A DNA stretch of 64,000 bases from Kappaphycus alvarezii (GCA_002205965.3 NADL03000612.1:806001-870000), one strand, 5' to 3'. Shown: positions 45,186 through 55,910, counted from the first letter of the stretch. Made by a program: numbers and translations. Notes: generated from the letters alone by a model not told the origin.

Positions 45186-46184
45186 CGAATGGTCCACCCC
45201 TCCTTGGCCCCTTCTCGTGGAACTCGCGACCTAGGTTTCCAGTTCCAGCCCACAATTTTTCACTGTTAAGGTGCTGCATGCTCTGATACCGTAATTTTCC
45301 TTGAAGATTTTATCGACAGTGCTCCGAAGTACTACGACTCTCCTATCATCTTTCGGACGCGTATATATTTACGCCCTAGTTGCATCTTATGGTCATGGGC
45401 AGCAATAGCTCTTATTTCCCGCTCACCACGATGTAGTGTACACTCAAGATAAGTAAAGAGTAAAAATTCATTACTATACGTAGCCGACACTCAATCTTAA
45501 TACTGCACATAGTACTATGTACAGTATTGCATGTACCTACTGTACATACTACGGGTATTTATGCGAACCGAATTGCACTATTCTGAAATGGCGGGACAAG
45601 CGGTACCGAAACTCCGATACACCGCAAACAAGTACTCCAGATAGATCAGGCGGGGGGATGAATAAAGCGTCTGTAAGGAATAAACGAAGTTCAAAACATT
45701 AGCATTGGCAAAGTCGGCAATGGATCGGGACAAGTAGACCTGTCTTAGGCGGGGTTACAGACCAAGGGAGGATCACGGAATCCTGTTTTCCCTGCTATTC
45801 AAGGAAAATGTCTTTGAATGGGACAGGTGGTGACATGTTGTTGAAGGTACTTATATCGTGATGATATCTCACATATTTCTGGAGCATGTAACCATCTATT
45901 TGCCAGACAGCAGTCAGTCTACACACAAGAGTTTACTCGATCATATCAATCGATATGCCCCCAAATTCTGACAAAATTAGTCCGCCCCAGTCCCCTCCAC
46001 CCAGAATCCCCGACTAATCTTCTCCCTATGCAGAATATGTACCAGTAACCTCTCCAACACAAGCTCACAAGACGACAACCGCTGTTCCTCTATTGCTAAG
46101 GTCTTTAAATGGTATGGTTTTGTTCACTGATCCAAGATCTCGCCCTAGTTCTATCTCATCATCTCACACGCCTTCGGAACTTAC
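45186..46184. other. intergenic, with one palindromic word cluster
   Basis: About 1 kb. TGTACAGTA at 45518-45526, CTACTGTACATACT near 45538 and TAGTACTATG near 45510 form a cluster like those upstream of host genes, although no gene was recognised next to it. The frame 45517-45702 is not recognised. Confidence 0.4.
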
Positions 46185-46386
46185 AATGGCGACGACACAT
46201 CATGAAAGGGCTGCAGGACACTACTCCAAATGGGTGGAGCGGTGAGCTGAGGCAGAGAGGATCTCCGATGTGAGCGTTGACGCTTCTTTGAGGCCGACGG
46301 AAGTTACAAAACTCCATGGGACACAATCAAATCAGTAATCTCAGATTACCACTAGCTCGACAGTTGTTACTTACGCCTATGACGAA

Positions 46387-47764
46387 TTGGAGGTAGATTG
46401 TCGTTGTGTTCCGGCTACTTGTGAAGGAGTACTACCAAATTACCCTTCTGTCTTAAGAAAGCCCTCTGTTAAACATAATCACCGAAAGAAAAGGTCCAGG
46501 TCAAAGAGGGGAAAGGGATCAGGCGGCAACCTCAAATTACTTTACAAGTGGACTGTGGACGACGAATACCTGTTGATTGACTACTGGGAAACTCACTATG
46601 CCGACTACAAGAAATTCTCAAAAGATACTTTTGGAAAACAGGCTGTGCCTCACTTAAATCGGGAGTTTTTCAAGAAGAGAGGAGACAACATCGTGCAATT
46701 TCAAACTTCGTGAGTCACATCGAAACTGAAGTATTGGTTCAGACGCTAAAAGGATGGTTGGACAAATTCTCGAGCTCAGGCGCCGGGTTGGAAGTTGGGG
46801 ACGGATATTCTTTAGCCTCACATATCTCGCGAGAGTTCATCCATTTCGAGTCATGTCATCGATTTTTATCCGACAAGACTTATGTCTCGCCACTGTTTAT
46901 TTGGATATGCGGGAAACATATCTCTGAGGTCAACATAAGATATTCTGAAACCAGGAGAGATTCTAATGCAGTAATACGGACTCAACGTGCCAATTTCGCA
47001 GGGATTACTCCCGTAGCTGATGCTGAAGCAAGCGAATTGAGCCTCAAGGCCGCTTGTGTTCGGGCCATATCATTCCGGAACCAGCTCATATCCCAGATAG
47101 CGATGGCACTGCCGATGACATGGATATTGTGCCAGTGAATGAAACGCCAACGTGTGCTACTATGGAATCTGTGGCCAAAATTAGACGATAAAAGGAGATA
47201 AGAGATTTAGGGCAGGTTTCAAGTGATGCCCTAGTGATCAACGAAGATCTTGACGAAGCGACTGGTGATGATAATGCTTGGAACAATAGCAAGCATCGAG
47301 ACAGTACTAACCGTCGCAAAGTTAATGATCGCGTTAAATAAATTACGCAATTAGACGACAGTATTAACGAAGATAAAGATGCTCAGCGGGAGATAAGCAA
47401 GGCCACTTGTGAGCAGATGGCACACCAGCGAAAAGTTTATGACCAGGAACTAGTTTATCGCGGGGAGGATGTTTCAATCAACAAATATGAACCCGCTCTA
47501 AAGGAGAAAGACTATGCCCTTCGCAAGCGCTCTCTTATGTTAAGGGAGTTAGAGATTGATGTTCTCAAGACCGAAGTTGCTCTGGAAAAATAGGAATTTG
47601 AAATGAAGAAGAATGAAGCCCGCGAGAGGATGAGACAGGACAAGATAGCAAGCCTGCGACAAGCACCCATTACCTGGGACAATCTCGGAGAACGAGAGAA
47701 GGCGAGAGAGTGTATGTCTCAGATGTCAGGCATGCTCCAGGCCACAGGTAGTGCTGATGTTTGA
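46387..47764 (+). pseudogene. Myb/SANT-like DNA-binding accessory protein of the Harbinger element
   Basis: Several plus frames, read in turn, show the parts of this protein. First a basic patch (KKRSRSKRGKG), then a SANT-like helix region (KWTVDDEYLLIDYWETHY, followed by a helix with RGDNIVQF), next SGAGLEVGDGY and a short block, and last a long charged coiled coil (ALKEKDYALRKRSLMLRELE ... ERMRQDKIASLR). The accessory protein of Harbinger elements binds the transposon ends and brings the transposase into the nucleus. The gene is broken: the frame changes near 46710 and again near 47080, and there are at least three in-frame stops after 47180 (one in the coiled coil near 47590). A possible first exon (MATTHHERAAGHYSKW) starts at 46185. 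Confidence 0.6.
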
Positions 47765-47945
47765 GAACTCCATTTCAAATATCTTTCTGCATCATTTACG
47801 GCTCAAGTTGAGCCATGCAAGTCAAGACAACAGCGAGAAGGAGATGAAGGCGTACAAGGGCTTCGTGTGCTTGTACGGTAGGTTGTATGGTAAAAACTTA
47901 ATGGTGGCTGCACTTTTCATTTGATCAAGTGTAAGCTGTCAAAAT

Positions 47946-48779
47946 GTGCAGCACGGAATTACAGGAAATTTATTCACTCCACTTCCTGATGATACTCCCC
48001 CCCTTTCTCTCTCACTCATTCCTATCTTCACTAACCCCCTCCCTGCGCCTGCCCCCTCCCCCCTATCTTGGGTCGGGGTTTCTGTGTCCCCTCTCTCCCT
48101 CCTCAAACACATGCTCCCTTCCCCTTTACCCCACCTCCCTGATATTACCCTCCAGAGTTGGTACGCGGACTACGATAACCTCTTCATCCAACGGGACTTA
48201 CCCCCGGCCTTCCTGTGCTTCATACAAACCGAAGGGCCCGACTAGGATGTCTTTATCAATTTATCCAAAATAGAGGCTTGGTGGTTCACCCCACCACCTC
48301 TGCAAGCCCTACTCTACCCCTTCATCGCCAGCGCCGCTATATAGACATTATGCGCTCCAATTGGTCATACCGAGGCATGCGAGTCCCTCATTTCTACTCG
48401 GCTTGAGTCTGCACTGAAGTTTTGGTCTTCTTCCAGATCACATCGTGACTCACAAACGGCCTTCCATATACTTAGCTACTGCACAAGTGCCTCTCGCATA
48501 GTCTGTGCTCTCCAAACTGCCCCGCCGCAACTCAAACTTTCTAGCTCAACAAGGTTTGATCTGGAACTGCATGGAGCTTTCGAATCCATCTATCGATACC
48601 TTCATGATGACGCTTGGCTCTTCGCTACTCGACCATTGACTCTCGGTGGCCTCGGCTTGAACCTAACTACTAATACTACTATCATATTTGTCCTACCACG
48701 GCTCTCTCTTCAGCAATTTCTCTTTAACCTGCGATATTTTATCCCATCCATACTTCGCACTTCTATTCAGGTAGCCTAA
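47946..48779 (+). pseudogene. non-LTR retrotransposon reverse transcriptase fragment (copy 3)
   Basis: One plus frame runs from 47946 to the stop at 48777 and is interrupted by only two stops (48243-48245 and 48342-48344). It shows the second half of a reverse transcriptase. SWYADYDNL stands where elements of this type have WYLDDG, so the catalytic YxDD is altered. GPD/DVFINLSKIEAWW follows (family GL.LN..K.E.W). The thumb region has ILSYCTSASRIVCALQTAPP (family LR.C..s.....R..PP), RFDLELHGAFESI, LHDDAW and LTLGGLGLN, the last being a hallmark of this retroelement group. The 5' part and the endonuclease are missing. It is nested inside the Harbinger fossil. With only two stops it may be the youngest insertion here. 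Confidence 0.68.
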
Positions 48780-48971
48780 GAATACAACTCAAGCGTATTC
48801 GTAGAATGACAGTACCTGTTTCTTAACCACATCTCTCACGTCCCACCCTTTCTTCATATCTACATCTCCATGCTCCATAGGGGGCGGGCTGTACTTTTAT
48901 CCGCTAACATTCAGGTCTCCGCTCCCCTCTCTTTCTGGCACTGCATCCTCATCTTGGGAAAATTCTTTGTC

Positions 48972-50185
48972 CTAGCCGTCACTAAACTCCCTGAGAATGT
49001 TGTGGAGAATGTATCCGGATAATATAAACTTGACTACTTTTTCATAGTCAGTTTTCTTACGCAGTCTAACCCTCACGGATCGCAGTCCTTGGAAACGGCC
49101 CTTAAGATGCCCAATGACGTGTTCGGACTTAATACGGAGAGTACTGTGGTAATGGCTGTATGTCAGACTATCTGCGAATTTTGTATGTGAAGCCTTATAA
49201 TTCGGGATGAGCCTCGGATAAATTCCGAACGCTGCATCACTGAGGCCGTGCTGATGTCCAGTAATGTACTCATTCTCCTTATCTAGGTCCAAAAATGACG
49301 CAGATTTCGCAACACGTGCGTCGTGAACAGATCCAGGCCATCCCACCACAATATCACGAATTATTAGATTTTGGTCGTTAGAGACCAAAGCCTGCATTCT
49401 TACGATCAAAGAACGTTTCTTTTTCAAATACGGGAACGAATGCAAATTTACGTGTAGTACCATCTGTCACAAAAAAGGCCCATTCATACACGTACTTTCT
49501 CTTGATATCAGAACAGAGCGCTGCTCTCTCTTTCAAAATCTGTCCATTTGATAAACTTGTGCTAAAGGCTACATATTGAATCAACAATCCTGGCTCTACA
49601 CTTGTGAATCGTCCCAACCCCATACCCGCATAACACTTGAGTCCGTAAGATATTTTATCCGTTCCCTGAAACCCCTAAGCACTGTAACGCCAAATTTAAC
49701 TGGACATTAATACCCAGCTGGGGTGATGACGAGTTATTCATGAAATAGTTCCCTGCCTCAGTCCTTAGGAGCGTAACCAATCGTTGAAATGACGAAGGAT
49801 ACATCCTAGTATGCATTCGGAACGTCCGTTCTGAAAATTTGGGTAGAATGTTATCAAGAAAGTTGAAAGATTTCGGGACTCTCTGGCGAGGTGATGTGAA
49901 ACGTGAATCAAGAATTGATTTGATACCACATAAAGCCTTTCGAAGAGAATACATTTGCATGTGTAAACATGACTGATTCGCGTTCAAAAGCATATTGATT
50001 CCTCTGGCACCATTTGCAGATGTGTTTCCTTCCCCAGAATGAATAGTGTTCCATAATTGAATTTTTATTGCCTGTATATGCATCCCAGAGAAGTTTGTGG
50101 CTGCGACACACTGACGCAACGCCTGCAAATGACCTTGTTTCCGCATCCTCTTCAGTATTCGGTCTCTTGGACCCAGATTCGGCAT
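48972..50185 (-). pseudogene. PIF/Harbinger DDE transposase
   Basis: On the minus strand: a Ser/Thr-rich start, MPNLGPRDR at 50185, a helical domain (MYPSSFQRLVTLLRTEAGNY, LALQCLGVSGNG), then the nuclease core. The first Asp lies in FVTDGT (about 49470), the second in VGWPGSVHDARV (about 49310), and the Glu in SEHVIGHLKGRFQGL (about 49100), ending with ILSGYILHNILREF. All three DDE residues are present. The frame changes near 49640 (between LGVSGNG and DKISYGLKCYAGMG) and near 49390 (between FFDRKNAGFG and QALVSND). Apart from these two breaks the protein is nearly whole, about 400 residues, the family's usual size. Confidence is high for the family. Confidence 0.82.
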
Positions 50186-50320
50186 TTGATCTGATTCTGA
50201 TGATGATGTTGACTCTGGAGATGTAGAAGATGTTTTCTTTGGAGGTTGAGTGGTGTGCGAAATGACATAGGGTATAGTGGGAAACGGAACTACTAGACGA
50301 TGAAACAGGGGCGAATGGAG

Positions 50321-51201
50321 TTACGCGAAGGATTGATCGGTTACACAGGGGAAGGGGTTCTGTATTTGTCGTCTTTTGTATTCGGTTGACGGATAGGCAT
50401 AGGGTTTGGGGGCCTGTAGTGGGCCGCAGCAGATCTTGACACTTTAAACACTTTCAAGGCAATTCAAACTACCTGGGTTCACCGGTGATCAAAGGTACCG
50501 CCCAGCTTTTTTGAAACTGTGTGTACGCACATCGAAAGTTCATTCGTCAGTTAACTTTCCCACGAATACTGCGGGCCAGCTCGCTAGGTCTCAAGATAAT
50601 TCTCCGTGGCCTAATGCCTTTTACATTGGTTACCAATCTCACGTATTTACAGTCAGGCCTCAGTCAGGTCCCTTCGGTCGAACCGTTTGTCTTCCCTGAC
50701 CGGATTCTTGGCACTCAAAAATGCTCCGAATCCGACCCTCCTATTGGTCCACGTTTACTTCAAGAAATTCTTGGCGGCCATGCGCCGTGCCATGAATACC
50801 CTTATTAAAAGCTGAGCTATGCCATTTGGTCCACGTGTGCCGCTTCAGTGATTGGTCGTGGTCCGCAACATGCGAATGTTTGCCTCCCCATTTAAATCTA
50901 GTCTAGTTAAGTTAAGTGGTACTGCACGTTGCACTTCCCTCTATTCTGTTGATAAAGCACGAATATTGCAACTCTACGACGTGCGTTTACTGAGGCAATA
51001 GCCTTGAAAATGACCAAGGAATCGCAACGCGGTTAAACATTGCCCCTACAAGCGCGCTTTGTTGGCATGACTAGCTACTTAGTTTTGTTCAATGTAATTC
51101 GTAACTACAGGAACTCTGTGCTAGACTCCCGCGTGTAGCCAATAAGGATTTTACGTTTAACAGCTGTTACATTGTTGGTACGGGAGATCCTCTTTCCATC
51201 T
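50321..51201. other. intergenic, no gene seen
   Basis: About 880 bases. Frames at 50511-50699 and 50521-50808 are not recognised. May hold the right end of the Harbinger fossil. Confidence 0.4.
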
Positions 51202-51804
51202 AGATATGTTTTAGGCAAACCCCACTGGTGCAGGGGTCAGCTTCAAACGCATAGCCGTAGGCCTGCATCTTAATAACGAGGAAGGCCTACGGCAGGAGTA
51301 TATATACACCGACAGACCGCGATCGTGTAAGTTTGGCGGCATCACGTGTCTATCGTGGCCACAGCCACAGCAACGGCCCACTATCATGTCCATAGTGTCG
51401 GTGTGGTGGTGGTCGGCCGGTGTGTATATACTCTTTTCGTAGGCCTGCATCGTTATTAATATATTAGAATGCAAGTAGGCCTGCATCGTTATAACGATAT
51501 TACGTGTATATATACTCTTTTTGTAGGCCTGCATCGTTATTACGATATTACGATGCAAGCCTTTAGCTGTGTAATAACGATTCATTTTAATAAAGATGCA
51601 GGCCTACGAAAAAAAGTACACATACACCGACAGACCACCATCATACCGACACGATGGAAACGGTTGTGTTCTCTCGGTATGGTTGGGTTTTGTCGGTGTA
51701 TATGTACTCTTTTCATAGGCCTGTATGGTGTTTAGAATACAGACCTAGGGCTATGTGTTTGAGGCTTACCCCTCCACTAATAGGGTTGGCCTAAGAGCAT
51801 ATCT
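51202..51804. mobile_element. nested inverted-repeat (foldback) element
   Basis: Outer arms: the left arm (51202-51262) and the reverse complement of the right arm (51744-51804) share AGATATG, TTAGGC, AACCC, GTG.AGGGGT, AGC and TC.AAAC.CATAGCC, about 60 bases. Inside lie two further hairpin units. Unit 1 has arms 51257-51318 and 51411-51455; unit 2 has arms 51595-51645 and 51690-51727. Both are built from AGGCCTGCATCGTTAT and AGGCCTACGAAAAGAGTATA followed by TACACCGACAGACC. A single unit arm also lies at 51480-51540. Non-coding, with no clear target duplication. It looks like a non-autonomous foldback or MITE cluster that grew by insertion into itself. Confidence 0.65.
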
Positions 51805-52399
51805 CGACGTCAAAAGACTATCTCTTTCCAAAAATGCAACAAGGTTCACAGAATACACTATATGACGTGGCTTTATAAAGAATAAAACTACGTTCTTCAG
51901 TTATAAAGCGAGTATGTAGTTTTTTTGTGAGGTATATCTTTAGTGTTTGAGATGCAACAGTCGTTGTCTGAAGAGGGCTAAACGGTGATCGTGTATTGTA
52001 TGACGGGTAATACGGTTATTGAGAGACGTTCGTATTCGTAAAGGGTGAGTTTTGAATGTACTAGTTACAGTCCATAGAAACGGGAATTAGACTTAGGCCA
52101 ATCGACAGCTTGCCTCAAGGCTGTGCCACGCACTACAAGGATCCAAAAAACTACATTAAACGAAATTTTCGATCGCAATTGCTGTTTCTCGTCCAGGAGA
52201 AGTGGCCGGTCGACTCTTGGAGCTGGTAAAGCCTTTGCCGCTAGTACCTCAAGCAAGCAATTATATTAGTTAGGACATGTGATCAGGTGCATTGCTTCCA
52301 CCTGCGTCATTCGGGATGGAACATTGAAGATGAACTCAAATTAGGTTGTTAAATCTTTCATTCGATGTTTCCTATATACGTAAAAGAAGTTGAGCAAAT
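51805..52399. other. unresolved spacer
   Basis: Between the foldback element and the gypsy fossil. A minus-strand frame (52065-52256) is not recognised; it could be a distal part of the gypsy element. Confidence 0.35.
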
Positions 52400-53870
52400 A
52401 TTGTGTCTAGTTAATGGATTGGCCAAGGACTATATTATTGATGGATGATTTAATGTTCCGAATCATTCTTCCGGCGCTTTTTTTTAACATTGATGCAGAT
52501 GCAAGTGCCATCTACCATGAAATGCTGTACTTTACCGGTAAAGTTTCAAAGCTATTTAGCTGCGAAGCAACTTGCATTATCTTATATTTTCCTCTAGGCG
52601 GAAAGACAGTATAATATCACTTAGCATGAATCCATTTAAAATCTTGAAGGTGGAAGATTCAGTCGCTATTGCAATGGGCCAGCCTGTGAGTTGTTCTAAT
52701 AAAATCAAGAACTATGTTTTATCCCCGACATTGGTAGAGGACCTGTGAAATCAATAGAAAAATTGTCGAAGATATTTGTCAAAGGAACGCGAATACTAGT
52801 CACATATTTTGAGGCTGCCTCTTCAATTTGACAACCTTTAGAACTTTTGACATAATCTATGATATCTTGATATACTTGTGGCCACCAATAAAGATCGATA
52901 AAAATCTTCTTTATTGTTTTCAGGTCCCAATGGACTATTTCGTCTTGTGGTGTAATTTCATTCCGAAGAGTTCAATGTACGACTGGCTTTCTGGATAGGA
53001 TTCAGGTGCCCGTCCTCTTTCTTCTAGGCGAGGACGGCTCCACTAGCAACCTTTGCTGTACCCCTCTCGACAGTAAAGGGAATAGATAAGTCAGGATCGG
53101 CGATGAAAGGGAGGTACACAAGCTTCTCCTGAAGAAACTCAAATGTAAATATCATCTTCGCTGTACAATTAAACATCTTCTTCGCAGATGTTGCTATTTG
53201 TAGCGCAGCTGAGATATCAGCAAATCCCTTAATGAACCGTCGATAGTATCCAGCTACTACAAAGAAGCTGTGTAACTTCGTTTTAGAATTTGGAATTGGT
53301 GCCTTACTGATGGCTTTGATCTTAGTTTTCTCGATGTGGATACCCTCATTGTCGACACAGTGACCAAGTAGGGAGACAGAAGGCCTCGCAAACGTGCTGT
53401 TCGTAATCTTTACTTTCAACCCTGCGTTAGCAATGGAACGGAGGAAAAACTGGAGGTTATTCACATGCAATTCAAGTTTCGAGAAGAAAATGAACAAATC
53501 ATCTAGGTGTACCCGACCGACTGGAATGTACTGGATGAGTCTATCCATCAATTTTTGGAATCTCAAATAGGCATTCTTAACGCCAAACTACATAGTGCGA
53601 AGTTAAATGTACCATACATACAGACTATTATTGTCATTTACTTACGTTGATCGCGCACACAAACATACCAATATTCCGTAAATAGATCCAGAGTGGTGAA
53701 CACTTTTCCTCTTATCAGTTCATCGACCATTTCTTCTATGGGAGGTAATGGACATCTCTCAGCTTTCATTTTCTGGTTAAGCATACGATAACGCACACAG
53801 CAACGAATATGACCACCTGGTTTGCTGACAAAAAAAAGGTCAGAGGGGGAACCCGTAGCCATCGAGATAT
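52400..53870 (-). mobile_element. Ty3/gypsy LTR retrotransposon fossil (pol part)
   Basis: On the minus strand the order is that of gypsy pol. Reverse transcriptase lies at about 53862-53640 (VSKPGGHIRCCVRYRMLNQK, TLDLFTEYWY) and 53566-53024 (VHLDDLFIF, LLGHCVDNEGIHIEKTKI, VVAGYYRRFIKGFA), running into the start of RNase H. Integrase follows at about 52920-52560 (zinc-binding segment LYWWPQVYQDIIDYV, core FDNFSIDFTGPLPMSG and EQLTGWPIAIAT). No LTR or gag was found; it is a fragment, broken several times and old. Its upstream end is cut by a foldback arm at 53942. Confidence 0.82.
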
Positions 53871-53941
53871 GTTTTTATGCCGATCCCATTCGTTCAGGGT
53901 CAACCGCAAATACATAGCCCCAAGACTGAACCATAATATCG

Positions 53942-54010
53942 ATTTAGGCCTACGAAAAGAGTCTGTATACACCAATAGACCACCACCACACCGATTGCTG
54001 TCGCTCGCTG
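53942..54010 (+). repeat. solo arm of the foldback family
   Basis: TTAGGCCTACGAAAAGAGT then TACACCAATAGACCACCACC is nearly the same as the unit-2 left arm at 51599-51640, including the spacing. No matching right arm is close by, so this is a truncated copy, next to the gypsy fossil. Confidence 0.65.
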
Positions 54011-54855
54011 CTGCTGCTGTCGTTTTGCTGTTTTTTCACAAAGTGGGCCTCCACCACCCGATAATCGACTGCGAAATACAAAGGCTACCGTGCTCTGTGC
54101 CTGTAACTCCATCCGTAGGCTCGAAGGGGGGACTTTAGCTGACCTCCACCGCACCATAGTCGACTGTTCTATCCGGAGACTATAAATGTTCGTGTTTTCT
54201 TCTCTATTCGGAGTCTAGAGTACTGAAATTGAACTTACAAGGACGAAACCCTGGTCCGATAAACTGCAAGCAACTGTCAATTGGGACTGCTACCGGGGAA
54301 CTCGTGCTCATTTCATGGGACATTCTGTCTTTTTGGCTGCCCCAACAGGGAACCCTTTCTCAATTTATAAAGACATCCTATCCCGTTTGGCTTCTTAGTG
54401 GCGGATCCCTACTCAAAACAGTGAGTGAGCTACATTGATTTCGCTACCTACTCAGGAAGCCCTGGCAAATTCGAAACTTTGCCCGTTAAGGCTGTAATTG
54501 GACTGGATCCCGGGAAGAGCTCTGCTCAGCTTGGGGGTGCAGACTGGAACTTGGACTATTGCTGAAAAATTGAGTTCGCAAAAGACTCTAGTTCATCCCC
54601 AACTCAAAAAATATCTGCATTTGGGTTATATATTTACTGATTTTTGCTTGCCCCACACTGCATTACAGTCTCTAATGAGCTATTACTAAACAACTCCCTT
54701 CCGCGTATACCAAAATAGACGCCTACTCTGAGAACCAGTGCTTACTATTATTTCTGTTTGAGAATTAGCATGCCGTAAATATGATTAGAGCGGTAGCATG
54801 TAACTCCAGTGCTCCATTCATCTCCTTAACCACTATCGAACGCCACCTTCGCTAC
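54011..54855. other. unresolved, no gene seen
   Basis: Two similar short stretches (CCTCCACCACCCGATAATCGACTG near 54046 and CCTCCACCGCACCATAGTCGACTG near 54142) form a direct repeat about 95 bases apart. Frames at 54229-54438 and 54498-54689 are not recognised. Confidence 0.35.
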
Positions 54856-55515
54856 GGACCTGTGTCATTACGCGATGCATGGCTATTCCTTCTCATTGGA
54901 AGGACCTAGATATCGTGCTTCGTAGACAAAAACATGAGTATTCATCCGAGATAATTTAGTAAACCATAGAGGGCTTCCTTGATATAAGACGCGGCCTCAT
55001 TTCCGGGGGACTCAACACAGCTCTATAAGTACTGATGATGGAAATTTATGCTGAGGAGCGTAAAACACATTTAACGCTCTCGGGAGCTGCTTTGGTTTAA
55101 TAGATGGGACTTATATTGTATTTGAGCGTCTATGATGAGCAGAAGGGTACGAAGTTGCGCATAACGGGCATGAAACGAAGCATTATGTCAGTTTCTAAGC
55201 TATTACCACTACAGATAGAATTTTTGTACAGATACGGATTTTAGAAGGACCAATGCATGACTGTATCCTGTTTAGGTGAGGCCCAATCTATACGAGATGT
55301 TGGAGAATATTGGGTTACATAGTGGAAGAAAGTATCGCACCTGAGTATACTACGTTCATAGCTGGAGATGCTTCCCCGAGACTTCCTCTAAAGGTTTGTC
55401 TCTCATCATGGACCATACGTTATTCAGTGTAGCTATGTTCAGGAGCCGCGTGACCGTTGGGTGGATTTTCAAGGAGCTGAAACTGTACTGCAAAAAATAT
55501 GGACCTTAAACGGAA
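54856..55515 (+). pseudogene. second PIF/Harbinger-like DDE transposase fossil
   Basis: Plus frames read SHWKDLDIVLRRQ (helical part), then GLIDGTYIVFERL (first Asp, 55103), EGYEVAHNGHETKHYVSF, AITTTDRIFVQI, LEGPMHDCILFR (second Asp, 55259) and FIAGDA. After a frame change between about 55300 and 55420 it continues with LFSVAMFRSRVTVGWIFKEL. This follows the branch whose relatives read GFIDGT...YNGHKR.H...F..I..PDG......EG..HD, ending M..VR..VEW.F. Stops lie at 55133-55138 (two) and 55196-55198. The catalytic Glu of VEW is replaced by Gly (55459-55461), so it is dead. It is a different branch from the transposase at 48972-50185, which has VGWPGSVHDARV. Confidence 0.7.
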
Positions 55516-55652
55516 GTTAAGTGTGAAGGTGAGCCCTGTCGGCGCTCCTAGTGTATCTGTGATGCTACTCACTACTCACTGCGTTCCTGACGTCGTTCTT
55601 TTCGGTCTTCCGCGCGTCATCGCTTCTCTTTTTTGAACTGCTTTTGCGCAAA

Positions 55653-55910
55653 CTACAGTTTCTCCTTCTTGATTTTCGCACGCGAATTCTCAGCGCGGCG
55701 GATCATTTGGTAGAAATCAGCCAACCGCTCGTCGAAATAGTTCATCGGGTTGTCTATGTCGCACTTCTTCCGCAGAACGTGCTTCCATCTCTCATTTCTA
55801 CTTCCCTGAATGTCCATATCTACCGCAACTAGCTTCAGGATCATTTCTTGATTATGCAACAGCGCACTGGTGTCCGCATTTTCCTGCTTTCGCTTTTCGA
55901 TCGGATCATT
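55653..55910 (-). pseudogene. charged coiled-coil tail, possible accessory gene of the second Harbinger fossil
   Basis: A minus frame reads IEKRKQENADTSALLHNQEM, then ILKLVAVDMDIQG, ending YQMIRRAENSRAKIKKEKL. The charged helix preceded by IEKRKQ is like the C-terminal tail of Myb-type accessory proteins. It faces the transposase at 54856-55515, the same convergent arrangement as in the first Harbinger fossil. The DNA-binding part was not found. Low certainty. Confidence 0.3.

Larger units (their letters stand above)
46185..50320. mobile_element. PIF/Harbinger DNA transposon fossil with a retroelement insert between its two genes
   Basis: A Myb/SANT-like accessory gene on plus (about 46387-47764) and a DDE transposase gene on minus (50185-48972) face each other, the two-gene make-up of PIF/Harbinger elements. 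Between them (47946-48779) lies a reverse transcriptase fragment of a non-LTR element, most simply a later insertion. I did not find convincing terminal inverted repeats or the 3-bp target duplication, so both ends are guesses. Confidence 0.6.

Noticed and set aside
51469-51735. Open frames inside the foldback element
   Set aside because: They are translations of inverted-repeat DNA with repeated Tyr/Ile/His-rich words; no protein signature.
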